A stretch of DNA of 64,000 nucleotides from Hybos culiciformis (lineage: Eukaryota > Arthropoda > Insecta > Diptera > Hybotidae). The first letter of the stretch is position 1. Each line of letters starts with the position of its first letter. The translations under genes were made by a program, and so were the position numbers. The notes under the pieces are model-generated. The model was not told the origin of the DNA, did no database searches, and saw nothing but the letters and a program-made list of their open reading frames with translations. Location: NCBI GenBank assembly GCA_964007475.1, contig OZ023273.1, positions 29,189,557 through 29,253,556 of the forward strand, written 5' to 3'. Below are positions 1-14,600 of this stretch, one piece after another.

Positions 1-35
1 TTATAGTAAAAATATCTTTTTTATGAAAATATTAC

Positions 36-1043
36 CTTTGATACATTACTTGACAAATCATCTCTCCTTTTTAATGGTACTTCTATAAAAGGAACTTGGA
101 AGTCAAATGAAATCTAAATTGTATAATAATAAATATGAATTAGAACAAAATTTTACTTTCCACTGAAACTCTAAAACTAATGTTTATCTTTCATTATTAA
201 ATACCCTTTTTCGATAAATAGATCACAAAATCAATTTTTTTTTTCGTCCCTTTCTTTCAAAAAAATTTAACATTCAATTAAATTTAACAAATTTTCGATC
301 AAGACTAATTAAATTGAAAAGATAAACTGAAGAAAAATAATTAAAAAGAAATAATTCCACAAGATAAACATTTTTATTCCAAGAAAATCAAAGTTTTATT
401 TCATTTCCACAAATTATATTCTTATAAACTTAAAGTTTAATAGTTATAAGAACCGTTAATTTAATATCATTAAAAAATTAATAATTTATTATACGCAGAA
501 ATTCGCGGCATAAAAGTAAATAAATGCTTTTTTTTGCATTCAAATTGTTCAAAGAAATAATGTTTAACAAATTACTATTATATTTTATAGTTATTATTTA
601 ATTATTTTTCTTATATTTTCAGGATATTTTTTAAAGTAAGAAAATAATTCGTAAATTATTAAATTTTCGCTATTCAATTTTTAATTTGTAATTTTGAAGC
701 TAATTATTAAAAAAATATATAAAATTAAAGTCAAATTATTTAATTTCAGTATTTTCTTTTTTTACAACAATTACTTAAATTCTACAACAAGGACCAAAAT
801 TAACAATTTTTAGTAAGAAAAACAAAAAAGAAATTAGATTACCTCAACATCTTCATCGAATGTTTGAAATGTTAATAAACTTGGAAAATATTTCATTGAA
901 TAAAATAAATCTGATTGAATTTCACGATTATTTCTACTTGATGAATTTGTGAATTCACTTTCATCATGTGCAAATGCTCTTGCCAATAAATTCAATAAAA
1001 AAATAAATTTTAATGCAAATTGATTGATTTTATTTGAATACAT
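36..1043 (-). CDS. DM4/12-like secreted protein, gene 1 (5' part only; 3' end lies beyond the left edge)
   Basis: Two exons are visible on the minus strand. Exon 1 (1043-843) starts MYSNKINQF, has a hydrophobic signal-peptide core (residues about 9-25) and ends in FDEDVE before a GTAATC donor. Exon 2 (113-36) follows a TTTAG acceptor, keeps the frame (phase 0), encodes ISFDFQVPFIEVPLKRR and more, and ends at a GTAATA donor. It is 26 codons long, the same as exon 2 of gene 4. The later exons, which would carry the cysteine domain, fall outside the window. Membership in the family rests on close similarity of the FDFQVPF exon to that of gene 3 (FGFDFQVPFMNVP) and on the same intron phase. Function is unknown. 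The signal peptide implies secretion or membrane insertion. Confidence 0.7.
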
Positions 1044-4000
1044 CTTAACTCTGCAATTGCTTCAAATGCTTTAAAGTGCATAAATTTAATGCACTTGAAC
1101 TTTAATGAAAATTCCCCCAGTTTTTTATTTTTTTAACTTTGCTGATGTGTTTTTTTTTTTATTTTTATTCATGAATTTTATACATTTTATTTGGATTTTC
1201 TTTGACAATAGAAAATAAAAAAATGAAAATAAAAATAAGGAAAAACTCGAATAATAAATTTTTTAAGAAATGTATTTCCCTAAGTTTGATTCATAATAAT
1301 ATAATATAAAGTGGAAAAGTAAGAAAATTTAATATTGATATTTAAATATCGTGTATATAGCAAAATTTTTTATGTGGGATTTATGAAAATTTGAAAAAAT
1401 AACATTAAGAAGTTAATATTTGTATAATAAATAATATGGAAGATCCATGATTTCTTATGTATCTTTAAAAAAAAAGAATAAATTTAAAAAAATATTAAAT
1501 AAGAAATATTTAATCATTTAGAATTCGAATTAAAAAAAAAACAAATTTCACGTCCTCTGAATGAGTGAGATTGACATAAAAGTATGTGGGTATATACAAA
1601 AAACAGCTGATCAAGTCGATTTAATGACTAAAATAACTTTTATGGACGGAAAATATCAAAGATATGTGATTGAGGATAAAGTTCTATAGGTTTGATGAAT
1701 ACATTTTTGATTCTATTTTCCAAAAAATTGCTAGTGCTTGAATCCAATTCAAAATAATTCTTTAATGATTTTTTTTGTTAATTATGCGCAACAATAATAT
1801 TTAAATAATCGAACTCATTATTTGGGTATGATTTTCGATAAATAAATAAAAGTTTATGCTAAAAATCTCAAATCATGAATATATAAGATTTTAGGTACTT
1901 TATTAAGTACTTTATTAGTCATCCTTCTAGCATAAATTTCAATCTCTACAATTAAGATAGGTAAGAGATTTTCAAATATCAAGTAAGTGTATTCTACGTA
2001 CAATTGAAATTAGAAATTTAATAAAATTTAATGCAATTTCAAGCTCAAGATACAACATTTTATTTTATATAATTTTTATTAGAGAATGGTGAACAATAAT
2101 ATGCATTTTTGTTCATATTCGTAAAGCATAATATTTTCACAAATCATTAAGCATAAACATTTCAGTATTTAAGCATTTTAACAATCGTAATAATAAAATG
2201 CTTAAATTTTATACTAAATTAAACAAACAGTTTCATTCAAAATGAATTTGAATACAATTTAAGGCCAAAATGGACAACATTTTATTCTGTAAATTCAATA
2301 AATTTTCATAAGATTTTCAAAATATTTGGTTTGAATACACACTTGAAATTCAAAAATAACCCTTTAATATTAAATTGGGGATATTATTCTAATGACCTAA
2401 AAATATTGTATTTATTTATTAGCTGTAATACTATTTAAAATTTTATAATATGTTTAAAATGTTAATAAAACAAAAATATATTCACATATAGGTACATATT
2501 ATGTTAACATGACCTCCCGACCTACCACAAAGTTTTAAAGAAATAATCAAGAAATCAATTAACCTTATTTTTTTTTGTAGTGATTCTTCACTTTAGTATA
2601 TAGATTAATTTAAAACTTTATCAATTGATAAATTTATTGAGATTAAAAATAAATTTTTGTTTAAATTCATAATTTTTTTTTTTTTTTTCGTTTTTATTTT
2701 GGCTAAATAAATAACAATTGGTTCAAATCGCAAGCAACACTTTTCTTTTATTGAAAACAATTAAAAAGAAGAAAAATTTCTAAGGAAGTGAATGTAGTAC
2801 ACTGTCATGTGTCATGGGGATGGAATTTTTATAATTTGCACTTAAATTAGTTGTAGGTGGAGGTATTGTACGAATTTGATATGTATATATTTATTTATAT
2901 GTATGCACAAATAAATACACATTTTAAATACATTTAAAAAATTGTTTATTATACTTTCGTAGTTTCAATAACCCAAAACCCACACTGAAAAAAGATTGAA
3001 ATCATATTATGCAAATTCTATATCTTTCTATTATTATTAACTTATTAATACCACTTCTATCCCTATTATTTTTAGGAATATTATGTTTATAGTATTACAG
3101 CGTTCATACTGTTTGTTGTTTATACACCAAAAACTAGGTTCGGGCGGATCTAACTGAATTTAAAATTTATAATACATTGTAGGTCAGTCAAATAAACATT
3201 TTCTAAAGAATTTCAAACGCATTAATCATTATTAATTAACTATTTGAGATTATTTATTACATCCGATTTGATAAAAACTATGAGTATATACCTCATTTTT
3301 TATAACATAATATATGTCACCACATTCAAATTCCCATTCTTTTATTACGACAAAGTGCAATAAAACAATTATATGTTTATATTTTTACATTAAAAAAAAT
3401 ATCGGTTAAAAAATACATCAGTATTACTAACAGTTAATTTCCTTTAGACATCAACATGAAATTACATCATTATTGTAAACGAAGCATTAAGTGATTACAT
3501 TCTTGTCTACTGCAAAACATAATTTAAACAATTGAACATCAGCATTATAATATGTGTGTGTCATTTGAACCGTGGTGATAAAAACTTTAAATTGTAAGTG
3601 GTTTTAGTTACTGTTTTAATAATAAACAACAAGTGTACATAAAACAATCATTCTACAAGTATTAAATAATTAATTTTTTGTAAATAATGTACTAAGTATG
3701 TAGTACGTATATACATATTGTTAACAAAATCAACACTATCTTATTTGAAATTATGTTTTTATTTTTATATAGGCAACAATTTTAACCTATATTTTTTTAA
3801 ACAAAATGCAAATGGTAGTGATGACGATATTTAATGTTTTTTGCATTTTGTTACCATTCGACGAAAATCAGGATCCAATTTTTCCAAACTCAAATTATTT
3901 ATAGTCAAGTTTTCATCCAACCAAATTATTTCCTACTCATTCATCAAGCTTCATATTTTCTAGTAAAATGTAGTTCTTATTACAGTAGAAAGCTCGAAAA

Positions 4001-4882
4001 AAATAATTATATTTGAGTAGCTGATTTGAGTACAGTCTTACGAACATTAATTTAATACATTATAATTCCATATTATTTTTATCAAATTATGTTTAAATAT
4101 AATTATATACAATAATATAGAAATTAGTAAATATTTTCTTTATTAATTTATATATTTATTATATTTAATTTTAAAGTTTTTTTTGGTTAATTTTGTGATT
4201 TAAAAATAAATTATGCCTATTTAAAAAAAAATAAAAAATTATTGATAAGATTTACAGACTCCTAAAGTTCAAAATATAATTTTTGATTATAAATAACAAT
4301 AAATGAGTATATATTTTATATACAATTATGCCTAGGTATTAAATAATTATCTCAAAAAATAAACTTAACAGCAACATTTAAAATATTTTAACATAATAAT
4401 AAAAATAACAATCATTTTAAAATAATTCAAAATTAAAATATTGAAATTATACTGTTTGATTCTTAGTGAGAATCTCTATTAACTAATGCTTCTTTCTGAA
4501 AAATCAGTTTATAAATTCGATATTTTCGTTCTAAAAAGTTCTAAAAAGAATGAAAAAAAAATTGTAGCTCATGTGTTCATGTTTATGCTCGGAAGTTATT
4601 TTGTTCTATAAATGAGATAAAAAAAACCAAAATCCTAGTCTACAATCAACTTCAAACAACATATTATATGTATAATATAGACACAGCCACAAGCAAGTTC
4701 AAGTTATAATTTTTTTGTCAACTTAAAGTTCGTTTTTCTTTAATTCTCCAAATGTCCAAATATTTCTTTATACATTTATGTATAATTCTGGCAAATGTTA
4801 CCCTCAAGCTTCATTAACAAATAATTTCACTTTTCCGTCATTTCCAAAACAATAATAATAATAACAATCTATTTTAAAATGT
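1044..4882. other. Gene-free spacer
   Basis: AT-rich DNA with homopolymer runs and short microsatellites. The 60-codon open frame at 3834-4016 has no recognisable domain or splice context. I see no gene or clear mobile element here. Confidence 0.5.
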
Positions 4883-6889
4883 CTAGAAATATGAATCAAA
4901 AAAATTGTTTGTAAAATCATTTATCATTCTGTCAGGCCATTTGCATTTCGAATAACGCATTGAACAACTCTCTGTCAGTTTATTCCTTTTTGCCGACGTG
5001 ATTGCTTCTCCAAAATATGTGCCATTCATAGAATTAACAACCCATTCGGAACTTAAATAGATAAAATAAAAAATACTTTTAAGTTTATTTTAAAGATTTG
5101 CTCAAAAACCTTCTCAATTGTGATTCATCTTTCGAAGGTACAAGAAAATTTTAAAATCCATTCATTAATTCTGTATAGTTTACTTATTTGTTGTAAAAAA
5201 ATCTTTAAATTCTTCTTCTTCTTTTTTTTTGTAATAATATGTTTTAAATGTATAACATATAAAAAATACAAATAAACAGAATAGCATAATACACATCATG
5301 ATAGATAAATACATATAAATACATATAATATATAAAAACATATAAATGTACCTTCATAAATTTATTTAAAAAATTAATAAATTATTACCTTAACAATCCA
5401 TCAATTATTTTATTAACACTTGTCGCATTACCAGTTCTTAAATTCTTAATAGAATTTTGTAAAAATATGCAAATGGATTTTTCTGCACATGATCCCAATT
5501 TGCCTAATTCGCTATCTGAATTAATAAAATTCCCACGGTAATTCGAATATTTCGTTAATGGATTTACATAATTCATCATAATTTCTGGTATTGGTCCGCC
5601 TGAATCAGATATTTTTCTCATCATTTTAAAAGCACTTCCAATCATCGATGGAATTTTCTAGAATAATACAAAAATAATAAGATAAAAAAATTACTTTGTT
5701 TTACTTTTTTAATATTTTGAATCTGATTTTCTAATTCAATTCGTTTAAAAATTATATCAACTAAAACAAGACGAAAGATGAAAATTTCTAATCAAACTAT
5801 CAAGAAATATTAACAGTCAAACAATCCTCTTTTAATACTATAATGTTAATAATAATTTGTTAAACGATTTTCTCTTCTCTGTATGCATACATTTAATATA
5901 TCTTATTAATGTCATAAATTGCATCTTATCGTCAATAATGTACAAAATTACGAATTTCAATTTTTATGAATGAATTTTCATTTTTCTTTAACAATATTGT
6001 CAATGTATATTTTCATTTTTATTATAATTTCATTTTCATATTTTTGTTTTGAAGAATTCACTCAACAAAATATTTGGGTTAATGAATTTGAGCAAAGCAA
6101 AGAAAACAAAGACTAAATTTATATTTGTATTTTTTTTTTTTAATGTTTTCATTCAACTTATTCGGCAATAGTATTATGTAATCTTTAATTATATAAATAG
6201 CATGCACCTAATATTATTTATGGTATACAGTAGTTACGAATACTGTATTACTTATATTTCATTAACATTTCATTAACATTTTTCTTTTATCCTATTTAAA
6301 CAAAATTGGTATCCATAGTAAAGAGTAGTCTTGCTAGATAGTTTCATCACAAATTACGGGCTGGAATGATAATTCTAAGCAAAACTACCAAAGTATTCAA
6401 AAGTAATCAATTTTGAAGTGAAGACATTAATATAATATATGCATATATAATGTGATTTTATTTATTTTGTGTCTGGAATAAAAAACCTCCGAACTAATAA
6501 TTTTTAAGCCGGAAAATTTGGATAAAAGGGAAACTTAGTACAATAGAGACTACTACCGCGAAATCTTTTTCAGTTACATTAAAGACTTTTGTAAATTGGC
6601 TTAATTTTTAATTTTTTTTTCTATACATGCAAACAATTAATTATTTTTTATTTACCTGAACAATTCCAGTCATCATAGTTTGTGTTCTTTTAACTGGAAT
6701 ATATAAAAACGGGAAACCGAATTCTAAATTAACTTTTAAATTATTTTCAAATTCAGTTATTTTCAAAAATCTGCTTGCTCTACTTTGAAAATCCATTAAA
6801 ATTGGTCTACTTTGTGTTAAATAATTTTGATAAATTACTAACAAAATTATGACAAAATATTTATAATTTATTTTATAAAATTTACACAT
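4883..6889 (-). CDS. DM4/12-like secreted protein, gene 2 (three exons)
   Basis: Exons are 6889-6656, 5657-5389 and 5051-4883, joined in phases 0 and 2, giving 223 residues. The start at 6889 (MCKFYKINYK) is preferred to the in-frame ATG at 6943 because it puts a hydrophobic signal segment (residues about 9-22) at the N-terminus. Next come FGFPFLYIPVKR, matching the FQVPF motif of the relatives, then the C-terminal domain with C135-x5-C141 (CAEKSIC), IIDGLLSSEWV, and C197-x6-C204 (CSMRYSKC) followed by KW. This spacing matches the insect DM4/12 family as I know it; its function is unknown. There are NxT sequons at N155 and N177. Compared with genes 3 and 4, two introns are missing: the signal and FxxPF parts share one exon, as do the middle and first-cysteine parts. 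No transmembrane segment is seen after the signal, so it is probably secreted. Confidence 0.78.
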
Positions 6890-7910
6890 GTTGATTGTAC
6901 GACAATCAACAGTACAATGATTTCTGTATTCTATGAGTGTCACATAATTAACTTCTTAATTTTTTTTATTTATTTTATTTTTTCTTGCTGCGGAAAATAG
7001 GAAATAAAATAAAAAATTTGAAAATTAAATTTCTTTACTTTCATGAATTATTTTTTTTCTTTTCATGCTAGTATTTTTTTTCTCTCAAAAAATGACAAAA
7101 AATAATAACGGAATTATCATTATTATTTTTCTCATTTTCAGTATTACTTGCACTATGTGTAGTAGGAAGTCATAACAAGACACTATATAACACTAAAATA
7201 GAGAATGAAAAACTTCCTATATTCAAAATATACAAAAATTATATAAATTAAAAAAATAATAATATTTAAATGTTTTAATTTTTTCAATAAACTCGAAAGA
7301 GGAAAATTTATGCATAATAAACCCTGAACTTTAAAGAGTTTACATTGTGTTTCATAACTTAATTGAATGTATGTGTATGGATTTTTCAAGTATTAGAAAA
7401 AATAAAATTAATAAAATATGGGAAAAAAATATAAAAATGTTTTGGATAAAATGAAATAGAACGACCATTCAAACTAATTTTCTCATATGAAGTTAATTCT
7501 TTTTCGGATAGATCAGAATGAATATTCCCTCATTCCCATAACGATTCAGTTTTCTTTTCCAAAAAACATTATTCTTTAGTTAATTAAATTAAAGTTCATA
7601 TCCAGCTAGAAGTTGATGCAACAATTGTTTTTGATGTGATATACAGTGGCATGCGCATTAAGTATACATTATAGCTTTAAGATGAGATTTTTAATATTTT
7701 TCGAATACGATTGTCACGAAAATAAATAAAATAATGTTTTATTATAAATAATGTTATTATTGAAAACATTTCTTATCAAATGTTAGGCAAAAATATCAAA
7801 CCTTAAAAAAACTTTCAAAACATTAACATAATTTTCATAAAATTTTTGAAGCATATTTTTCGTAAACTTTTCTTATTCACTTCATAGTGTCTAGTTCAAC
7901 TATGAAGTAT
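6890..7910. other. Gene-free spacer
   Basis: AT-rich sequence upstream of gene 2. It presumably contains that gene's promoter, but no clear TATA or initiator context stands out from the background. Nothing else is recognised. Confidence 0.4.
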
Positions 7911-8610
7911 ATATCGTTGGCTTACAAGCAGAACTCGCTAAGTACATTTTTTAGTTTTTTTGTTTTTTATGCTAACTAATAGCAAAATAATGCCAACTTT
8001 ATGCTGCCAAAACCTTATTACTCGCAACTTGATATTGTGCAAGTTATAAGGCTCTATTAATTTCACTAAGTCAATTGTGTACAGTAAATAAATTTGGGTC
8101 GCGAAAGATTTTCAATTGGTCGTTTTAATGGAAAAATTCTATTACAAATGCTACATATATTTTTTCAAAATAATAAAATATTTTGATTACGTAAGAAGAA
8201 TTAACCTATACCTTATTTTTCAAAAGATTGCTGTTTTAACATTGATAATTGAGTAAATCCTTTGAGCCAGACTTAGTAAATTATCAAATAATTGTCAACA
8301 ACAAATAAGCCATTAAAATAAAAATAAATAAAACATTTTAAAGTTGTCTTTCATTTCTTTCTACTTGTCAATGCATACCATTTTCATATTGAGGGTCGCG
8401 TTATTTTGTACTCATATTTTATAGGTCGCTATAGCAAAAAGGTTGAGAAACGCTGATATAAATAATATAAAACCTAAAGAACAATATTTTAATATAACGT
8501 TGAAATTAAATGTAATTACAAACTTTGACAGACTCAAAATTCTTGAATATCGATTTAAAAAAAATTATCTTTTTTTGAATTAGTGAATTCCTCTTGTAAG
8601 CCAACGATAT
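7911..8610. mobile_element. Non-autonomous element with 18-bp terminal inverted repeats
   Basis: The left end atatcgttggcttacaag (7911-7928) is the exact reverse complement of cttgtaagccaacgatat (8593-8610), framing 700 bp. No transposase frame is present inside. Flanking bases are AT-rich and no unambiguous target duplication can be read; TA or TAT is possible. Inside lies what looks like one end of a hAT-type element (near 8430-8455), so this may be a nested insertion. Superfamily is not assigned. Confidence 0.6.
8423..8455. mobile_element. hAT-like terminal fragment
   Basis: Read on the minus strand the sequence begins cagcgtttctcaacc followed by a T run and a gcgacc motif. This resembles the CAG..TTCTCAACC ends common among hAT elements. 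A matching opposite end was not found, so it is either a solo or degraded end or a chance match. Assignment is by motif only. Confidence 0.35.
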
Positions 8611-11600
8611 TATATAAAAACAAAATTCATATTGGTTTAATACACACTTTATTTCAGAAATGAAATTATTTTGAATATTTACAAATTTTGCCTAGTGCCT
8701 TTTAATTAGTTCCTTCCTTTCAAAATTCTTGTGTAAAACTCAAAAATTTAAATAATTTAAAATTATGTATGTTCAAAATTAATTTCCTTCAACATGAATG
8801 AATCCAATTTTAGAATATTTCTTAAAAATAACATATCATAATAATAGTATTATGTTATATTATATAACATATACATATATGGTATATACATTCTATGTAT
8901 ACATAACACTTATATACAGTTGAGTAAATTTAAAAATTTAAAAATTAAATTGAATTTTTTTTTTTCAGGAAAATTCGCCATATTTTAACAATTCAAAGAT
9001 TTTAACAGTCAGTACCTATGTTTAGAATTTAAATATTTTATTCAAATAAATATAAACACTTTATTTGATAAATGAGGTATTTTCCCATGTCAAGTAAACA
9101 TGTTAGGTTTACCTTTATGAAAATTACATAAATTTTACATATGAAAATAAATGTTCCGTTTTAACACATTTTAAATATATGAAATATTTTATGACTATAC
9201 AATATTAGACTACTCCTTGTTAATTCATAATAAAGATGGTCAGATAACATAAGATTTCTTATTTTTAAAATATGATTGGAATCTAGTTTATTACAAAATA
9301 TTAAAATTTTAATCGTTTTTGATTAAATATCTTCTCATCTCGAAAAGAAAGTCAATATAATTCTTGAAATGATATTATGTATATTGCACACATATACCTA
9401 ACAAATTGACGTAAAAATCTTTTACTATATAAACTTGAATGTGTCTTATAAGCTAAAATATCATAAAGTCAAATCATTCTATACCTTATTTATGAAAATT
9501 AATATTTTAACCAGCAAAATTAAAATAAACACCAACAATATTTTTTCTATCATAGTTTATTTTAAATGGAGCATACCTAAATCTTGAATGAAAGAAAAAA
9601 AAAATTATTAACATTATTTTCGGTATATTTTTTTAACTTTTTCCTTATTTTATATATGTATATAATTTGAATGAATTTGGTACAAAATTTTAAGGATATA
9701 ATAATTTTTAGACCCATAAGTTCCATTTGATTCTCTTTGTTTTATGTAATGTAAAAATTTTAAGTATTTCCTTCCGTCCTTTGATATTATTTTTAATAGC
9801 AAAATTTATATAGAGTATATGATTGTTTAATGTTTAATGTTTTGATATCTAGAAACAAACCCTACAAAATGTAATTCGTAGAAATATTATTTTTATATCT
9901 GAGCTTGATAAGCTAATTTGAGTGCTTTTTAATGAAAGAAAAAAGATTAAGGATTTTATACATACTGTATATCTAATAATAATGTTTCATTCAAAAATTT
10001 AATAATCCTTATTTTATTAAGAAAAAAACAAGTCTATGAATATTCTTAGTATTTTATACTATAAATTATAAAACCGTTGAATGTTTAATTTTTTTTTTGC
10101 ATAATAATATTTTCACTATATTATTAGCGAAATACATCAAATATTATTAATTAACAATTTTAATATTTCAGTTTTATGTAAATTTATTAAATCCGACATT
10201 CATTTAAGACTTATAATTATTAAGTATAACACCTTAAATTTTCGTTATCTGAATCACGAAATCTAAAAAAAGGCGCAAAAAAATTAATAAGTAAAAACTT
10301 GTAAGAATTCATTTTAATTACTTCAAGAAATGGCTTATTTATACAATTTATATTTCACTGAAAAAAATTCCATATCACAATTTGGTAAAAAAGCCACACA
10401 CTATGAAGAACATTATATAAAGTATGTACATATTTGAAATGGTTTCAGAAGCTCACAAAAACAGGCGAAAACCAGTAAATAAAATTTACTATAGTATGTA
10501 TAATGACTTGTACTCGAAAATCGGTTGAAAATGCTTTTAATTTGATTTTCAATTGTTATTGTAAACTAAACATTAAGTAAAAAAATATTTAATGATTTGA
10601 ATGTGAAGAACTTCTTATAATAAAATAATTGAGTAAACAAAATTCTTATAACTTTAGACTAGGTTTATATGAAAATAAAGTTAGCTATAGATCTGCTACA
10701 AACATATAGTGATACAGACTTACAGCTCAGAAATTATTCGATTTAAAAATTATGATTTTGAATTTTTACTCACTGTCTTTCAAAATCACCAGAGACGAGA
10801 GTCTTGTCTTAAGTATATGCAATATACGTATTCGCATAAGTATAAGCTTGTGTAATGGTCGGCAACTATTTTTATTCTTTAGTGTTTGATAGCACAATTT
10901 TTTTCCACTCTATTAAACAAAATAAAAACAAAACAATTCATTCAATTTTCTTTTTTTTTTTTTATAAATAGACCTCAATATTAATTTTTTCAGACATGAA
11001 AAAATAAAAATTATTTTGTACGAAGTTATTACCTTTAATGTTAACCTAAAATTATTTCCTTATTATTTCTTAAGAATTTGTTTACAAAAATATTTATTCA
11101 GAAAATTTCAATTCAAATAGCATTTTGGCACGTAATTTGACTATCTCGCCTTCTTAAAATTACATTAACATAAATTGTTTTTTCATCAAAAAGAGCATAG
11201 CAAAAAATAAAACAAAAAAGAATCAAGGTCTCCAGGAAAATATGTGTTGCTCATAAGATTAACTTAAAGAATATTACCTAAAATGATTTACGTAAATAAC
11301 AACTTTTATAACATTTAATTAATTAAATTTCTTAAATGTTTTTTCCAAGATAAGTGTGCTATTTTTTTTTATGTCACGTAGTATGGCCAATTTTTTAAAA
11401 TTAATAGTTAATAATATTTTTTTTTTTTCAATTAAACTAATCAATATAAAGTCAATTTAATAGTTCTTCTCTTCAAAAATTTTGATTACTTTATTAAAAT
11501 ATTTACAGAAAAAGTTATAATGTGAAAATAAATTGGTTTCGAAATCTCAGGGTCAGAAGTAATTATTTTCCTGTTCAACATATAAATGAACTTCTGTATA

Positions 11601-14600
11601 CCTGTATCTACTTTTCCACGCTTCAGTAAAAGCTATTTTTTAATATTTCGAAAATATTGAGTTATGTATTCACTAAATATTTTCTATTAACAGTTCTTCA
11701 AAAGGAAAAACAAAAAAAAATAAATAAAATTTCATTCTCATTAGAAATTCTTTATAGGACTAAATGTCATAATTTCATAAATTCATCCGAGATTTGATTT
11801 AATTGCCATTTTTCTCGCATAGAAAACCTATTTTTTATACTATAAACCCAAAAAAAAAATTAAAATAATAATAATAAACCATTTCTGAATAAATTATTTC
11901 ATAAATAGCTACCCATTTGAATAATAAATAATTTGAAGTCACTAAATACTTAAATATTTATTACCTGTTAAATGAAGGTAGTTGAGTTCATAATTTAATA
12001 AATAAAAAAAAAAAGTATTTTGTTTTTTCTCTCTTCTTTAGGTATTATTTTTAGTTAGTTAAAGAAAATAATAGGGAATTGCGTGAAGTTTTATTTTTCA
12101 TAAGCCATTTGGGAATAAAAAAGAATTAAAAATGAATATACGTAAAAAGGATTACTTGTATATATAATATGTTCATCGACTTCTTTGTGATGAGCTATGT
12201 TATTATAATTTTAGTTTATAATTATATAATTTATATGTATATCTTCTATACACCCTATAAATAAATTATTAACTGCCAACTATATAAGTGGACACCAGCT
12301 TTAATCTATTAAGATTGTAAAATCTAGATAGCCATTATGTATGGTGCAAAAGAAAAGATATCTAATTTAAAATCAAGTAACAAACATGATTAAAACAATA
12401 TCATTGAAATTCTTTAAAATTCTGGGCGGTTCATAATATGATGAATAAAATACAATATATAATTTGTTCTTAAACCATAAAAAAAGCTTCCTGCACCCAG
12501 GAAGATAAATTTATTATTAAACAAAAATTATAATATTTAAAAATTCCTCTTCGATTAAATAATAAAATTTACAACGGTATAATCATATTCAAATAAATTA
12601 TTTTGAATTTACAATTTAATAGAAAGTTGTATCTTAAATATCAATTTTCATTAAAACAATTGTTTTCGGCATTGCAACATGAACTTGTAGAATAGTGTTT
12701 TAAAAAAGTTTAAAAAAGAAAAATATGTACTGCTTTCACTTACTATTAATAATTGCAACATATACTTAGTGATTACTTATGTAATATGTTATAAAACAGT
12801 AAGTTTTTCAATCAAATTTACATAACTCTAAAGTGTGAAAAATTTACATACCTAAACGAGGCATAGTTTTTTATCTTTGACATAATTTCTTTTGTAAATA
12901 CACACATATTATATATATATAATATATATATTTATATTACATATGTAGTTTTTTTTTCTGTAATTTCACCCAAAAAGCGTTAAGAAAATTATAAATATAA
13001 AACAATATAATGGGAATGAAAGAAATGTTACCATTAAGTAAAATTAAAGAATTCTTTTTAAAAAGAAAATAAAGAAAAAATTGGAATAAAAAAAAAAAAA
13101 GTAATATTAGTACTATGTACATAATTATAAGAATTGAAATGATTTATATTTGAAGCCGTTCCGTGAATTAGATGTCACATAATGTTTTTGTTTAATGATT
13201 TAATGGTTTTATAATTAATTTTTAACATTTTAGGATATACGTTATCCTTCTCGCCAAAAACTCTTAATATTAAAGTTTGAGCTATAATTTATATAAATTA
13301 TAAAATTTTCACGGTTATGAGAGTGAAAGCATCCTCAGAGAAAATCAAAAAAAATTATAATTATTAAAATAAACTTTTAGAAACCGAAATACCGACGATA
13401 ATAAAATCAACATCAATACAAACACTGTAATTTGATTTTGAAATTAAAGAATTTAAATGAAATAATGAAATTTTACCTTCATCAAAATAAAGTAAAACAT
13501 ATTGTATATAAATTATTATATTTATTTTCTATTCTGCAAAATATTTAATTTTGCATAAATAATAGTTTTATTACGCACTTTCTGATTTCGAGAAACCTAT
13601 ATTTATCATTAAAATACAATAATAAATAAATTAGATATCTAGGACTAATAACTACATATAACTAAATTTTGATTCTGTAGTTAGGTACCTACGTTCACAA
13701 AATGAATCACTTATCAAAGCATAATAAAATATTTACATAATTTTATTTATTACCGTAAACATCACAAATGAAATTTAGGTTTAATTTTATTTTTTACATC
13801 TCTATAAATTATGTAAAACTAAATATAAACAAAACAATAAATTTAAGTTGTTTTTTTGTTTTTCATAGAAAGACGTAATAAGTTTATCAATAATGTAAAA
13901 AATAAAAAAATAAATAATGTTTTTCTTCAAAAAATGTCCTAATTAAGAGACCTTTAATTTATTAATTTATTTTGATTTTGTTAGCGAGTAGGTTATAGCC
14001 ACCAATATAAATCAAATATTAATTGGTATTAGTATATTATTTATACAACTCATGCTTTAAATTTTGATTTCTATCTTTAAATTAGATAAATAAGTTATTT
14101 ATTCATTTTTATTTCCACAATGTAATAAGCACTATTATCTATTAATATGTTATTTCATTTTTAAAAATACAAATATATCATGTAATGTTTGTTATTGAAT
14201 CCCTACATCAGGGAGTAAAATAAGCGGTAGTTGAGCGAAAAGCCGTCGAAACATCCTAATCACATCTGAAAATGAGAAAACCAAACAGCAACATACTTAG
14301 AAAGTTTTTTTTCTGAAGCAGGAACAGAAAGCGATGATGAAGGCATTTATGTTTAAGTTTATATGCATATTAATTAGAAATGCTATTATTATATGTATAT
14401 AAATTCTATATATATATATATATAGATACAAATGTGATATAAAAAATATGAAAGCGAGCAAAAAAAATTTGGAAAATGGTGGTCTTAAATGTTTCTTATT
14501 TTACTCTATAGATATATAATATTGTTATAAACAAGAGTGTTTGTGTTCATTTTAGTTAAAACAATAATAGTTTTTTCGTGTTTTAAGTGTATGATAACAA

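Noticed and set aside
14283..14356. Short coding-like stretch ending SEAGTESDDEGIYV and stop
   Set aside because: Only about 26 codons, no start codon and no convincing partner exon. The acidic tail is suggestive but not enough.
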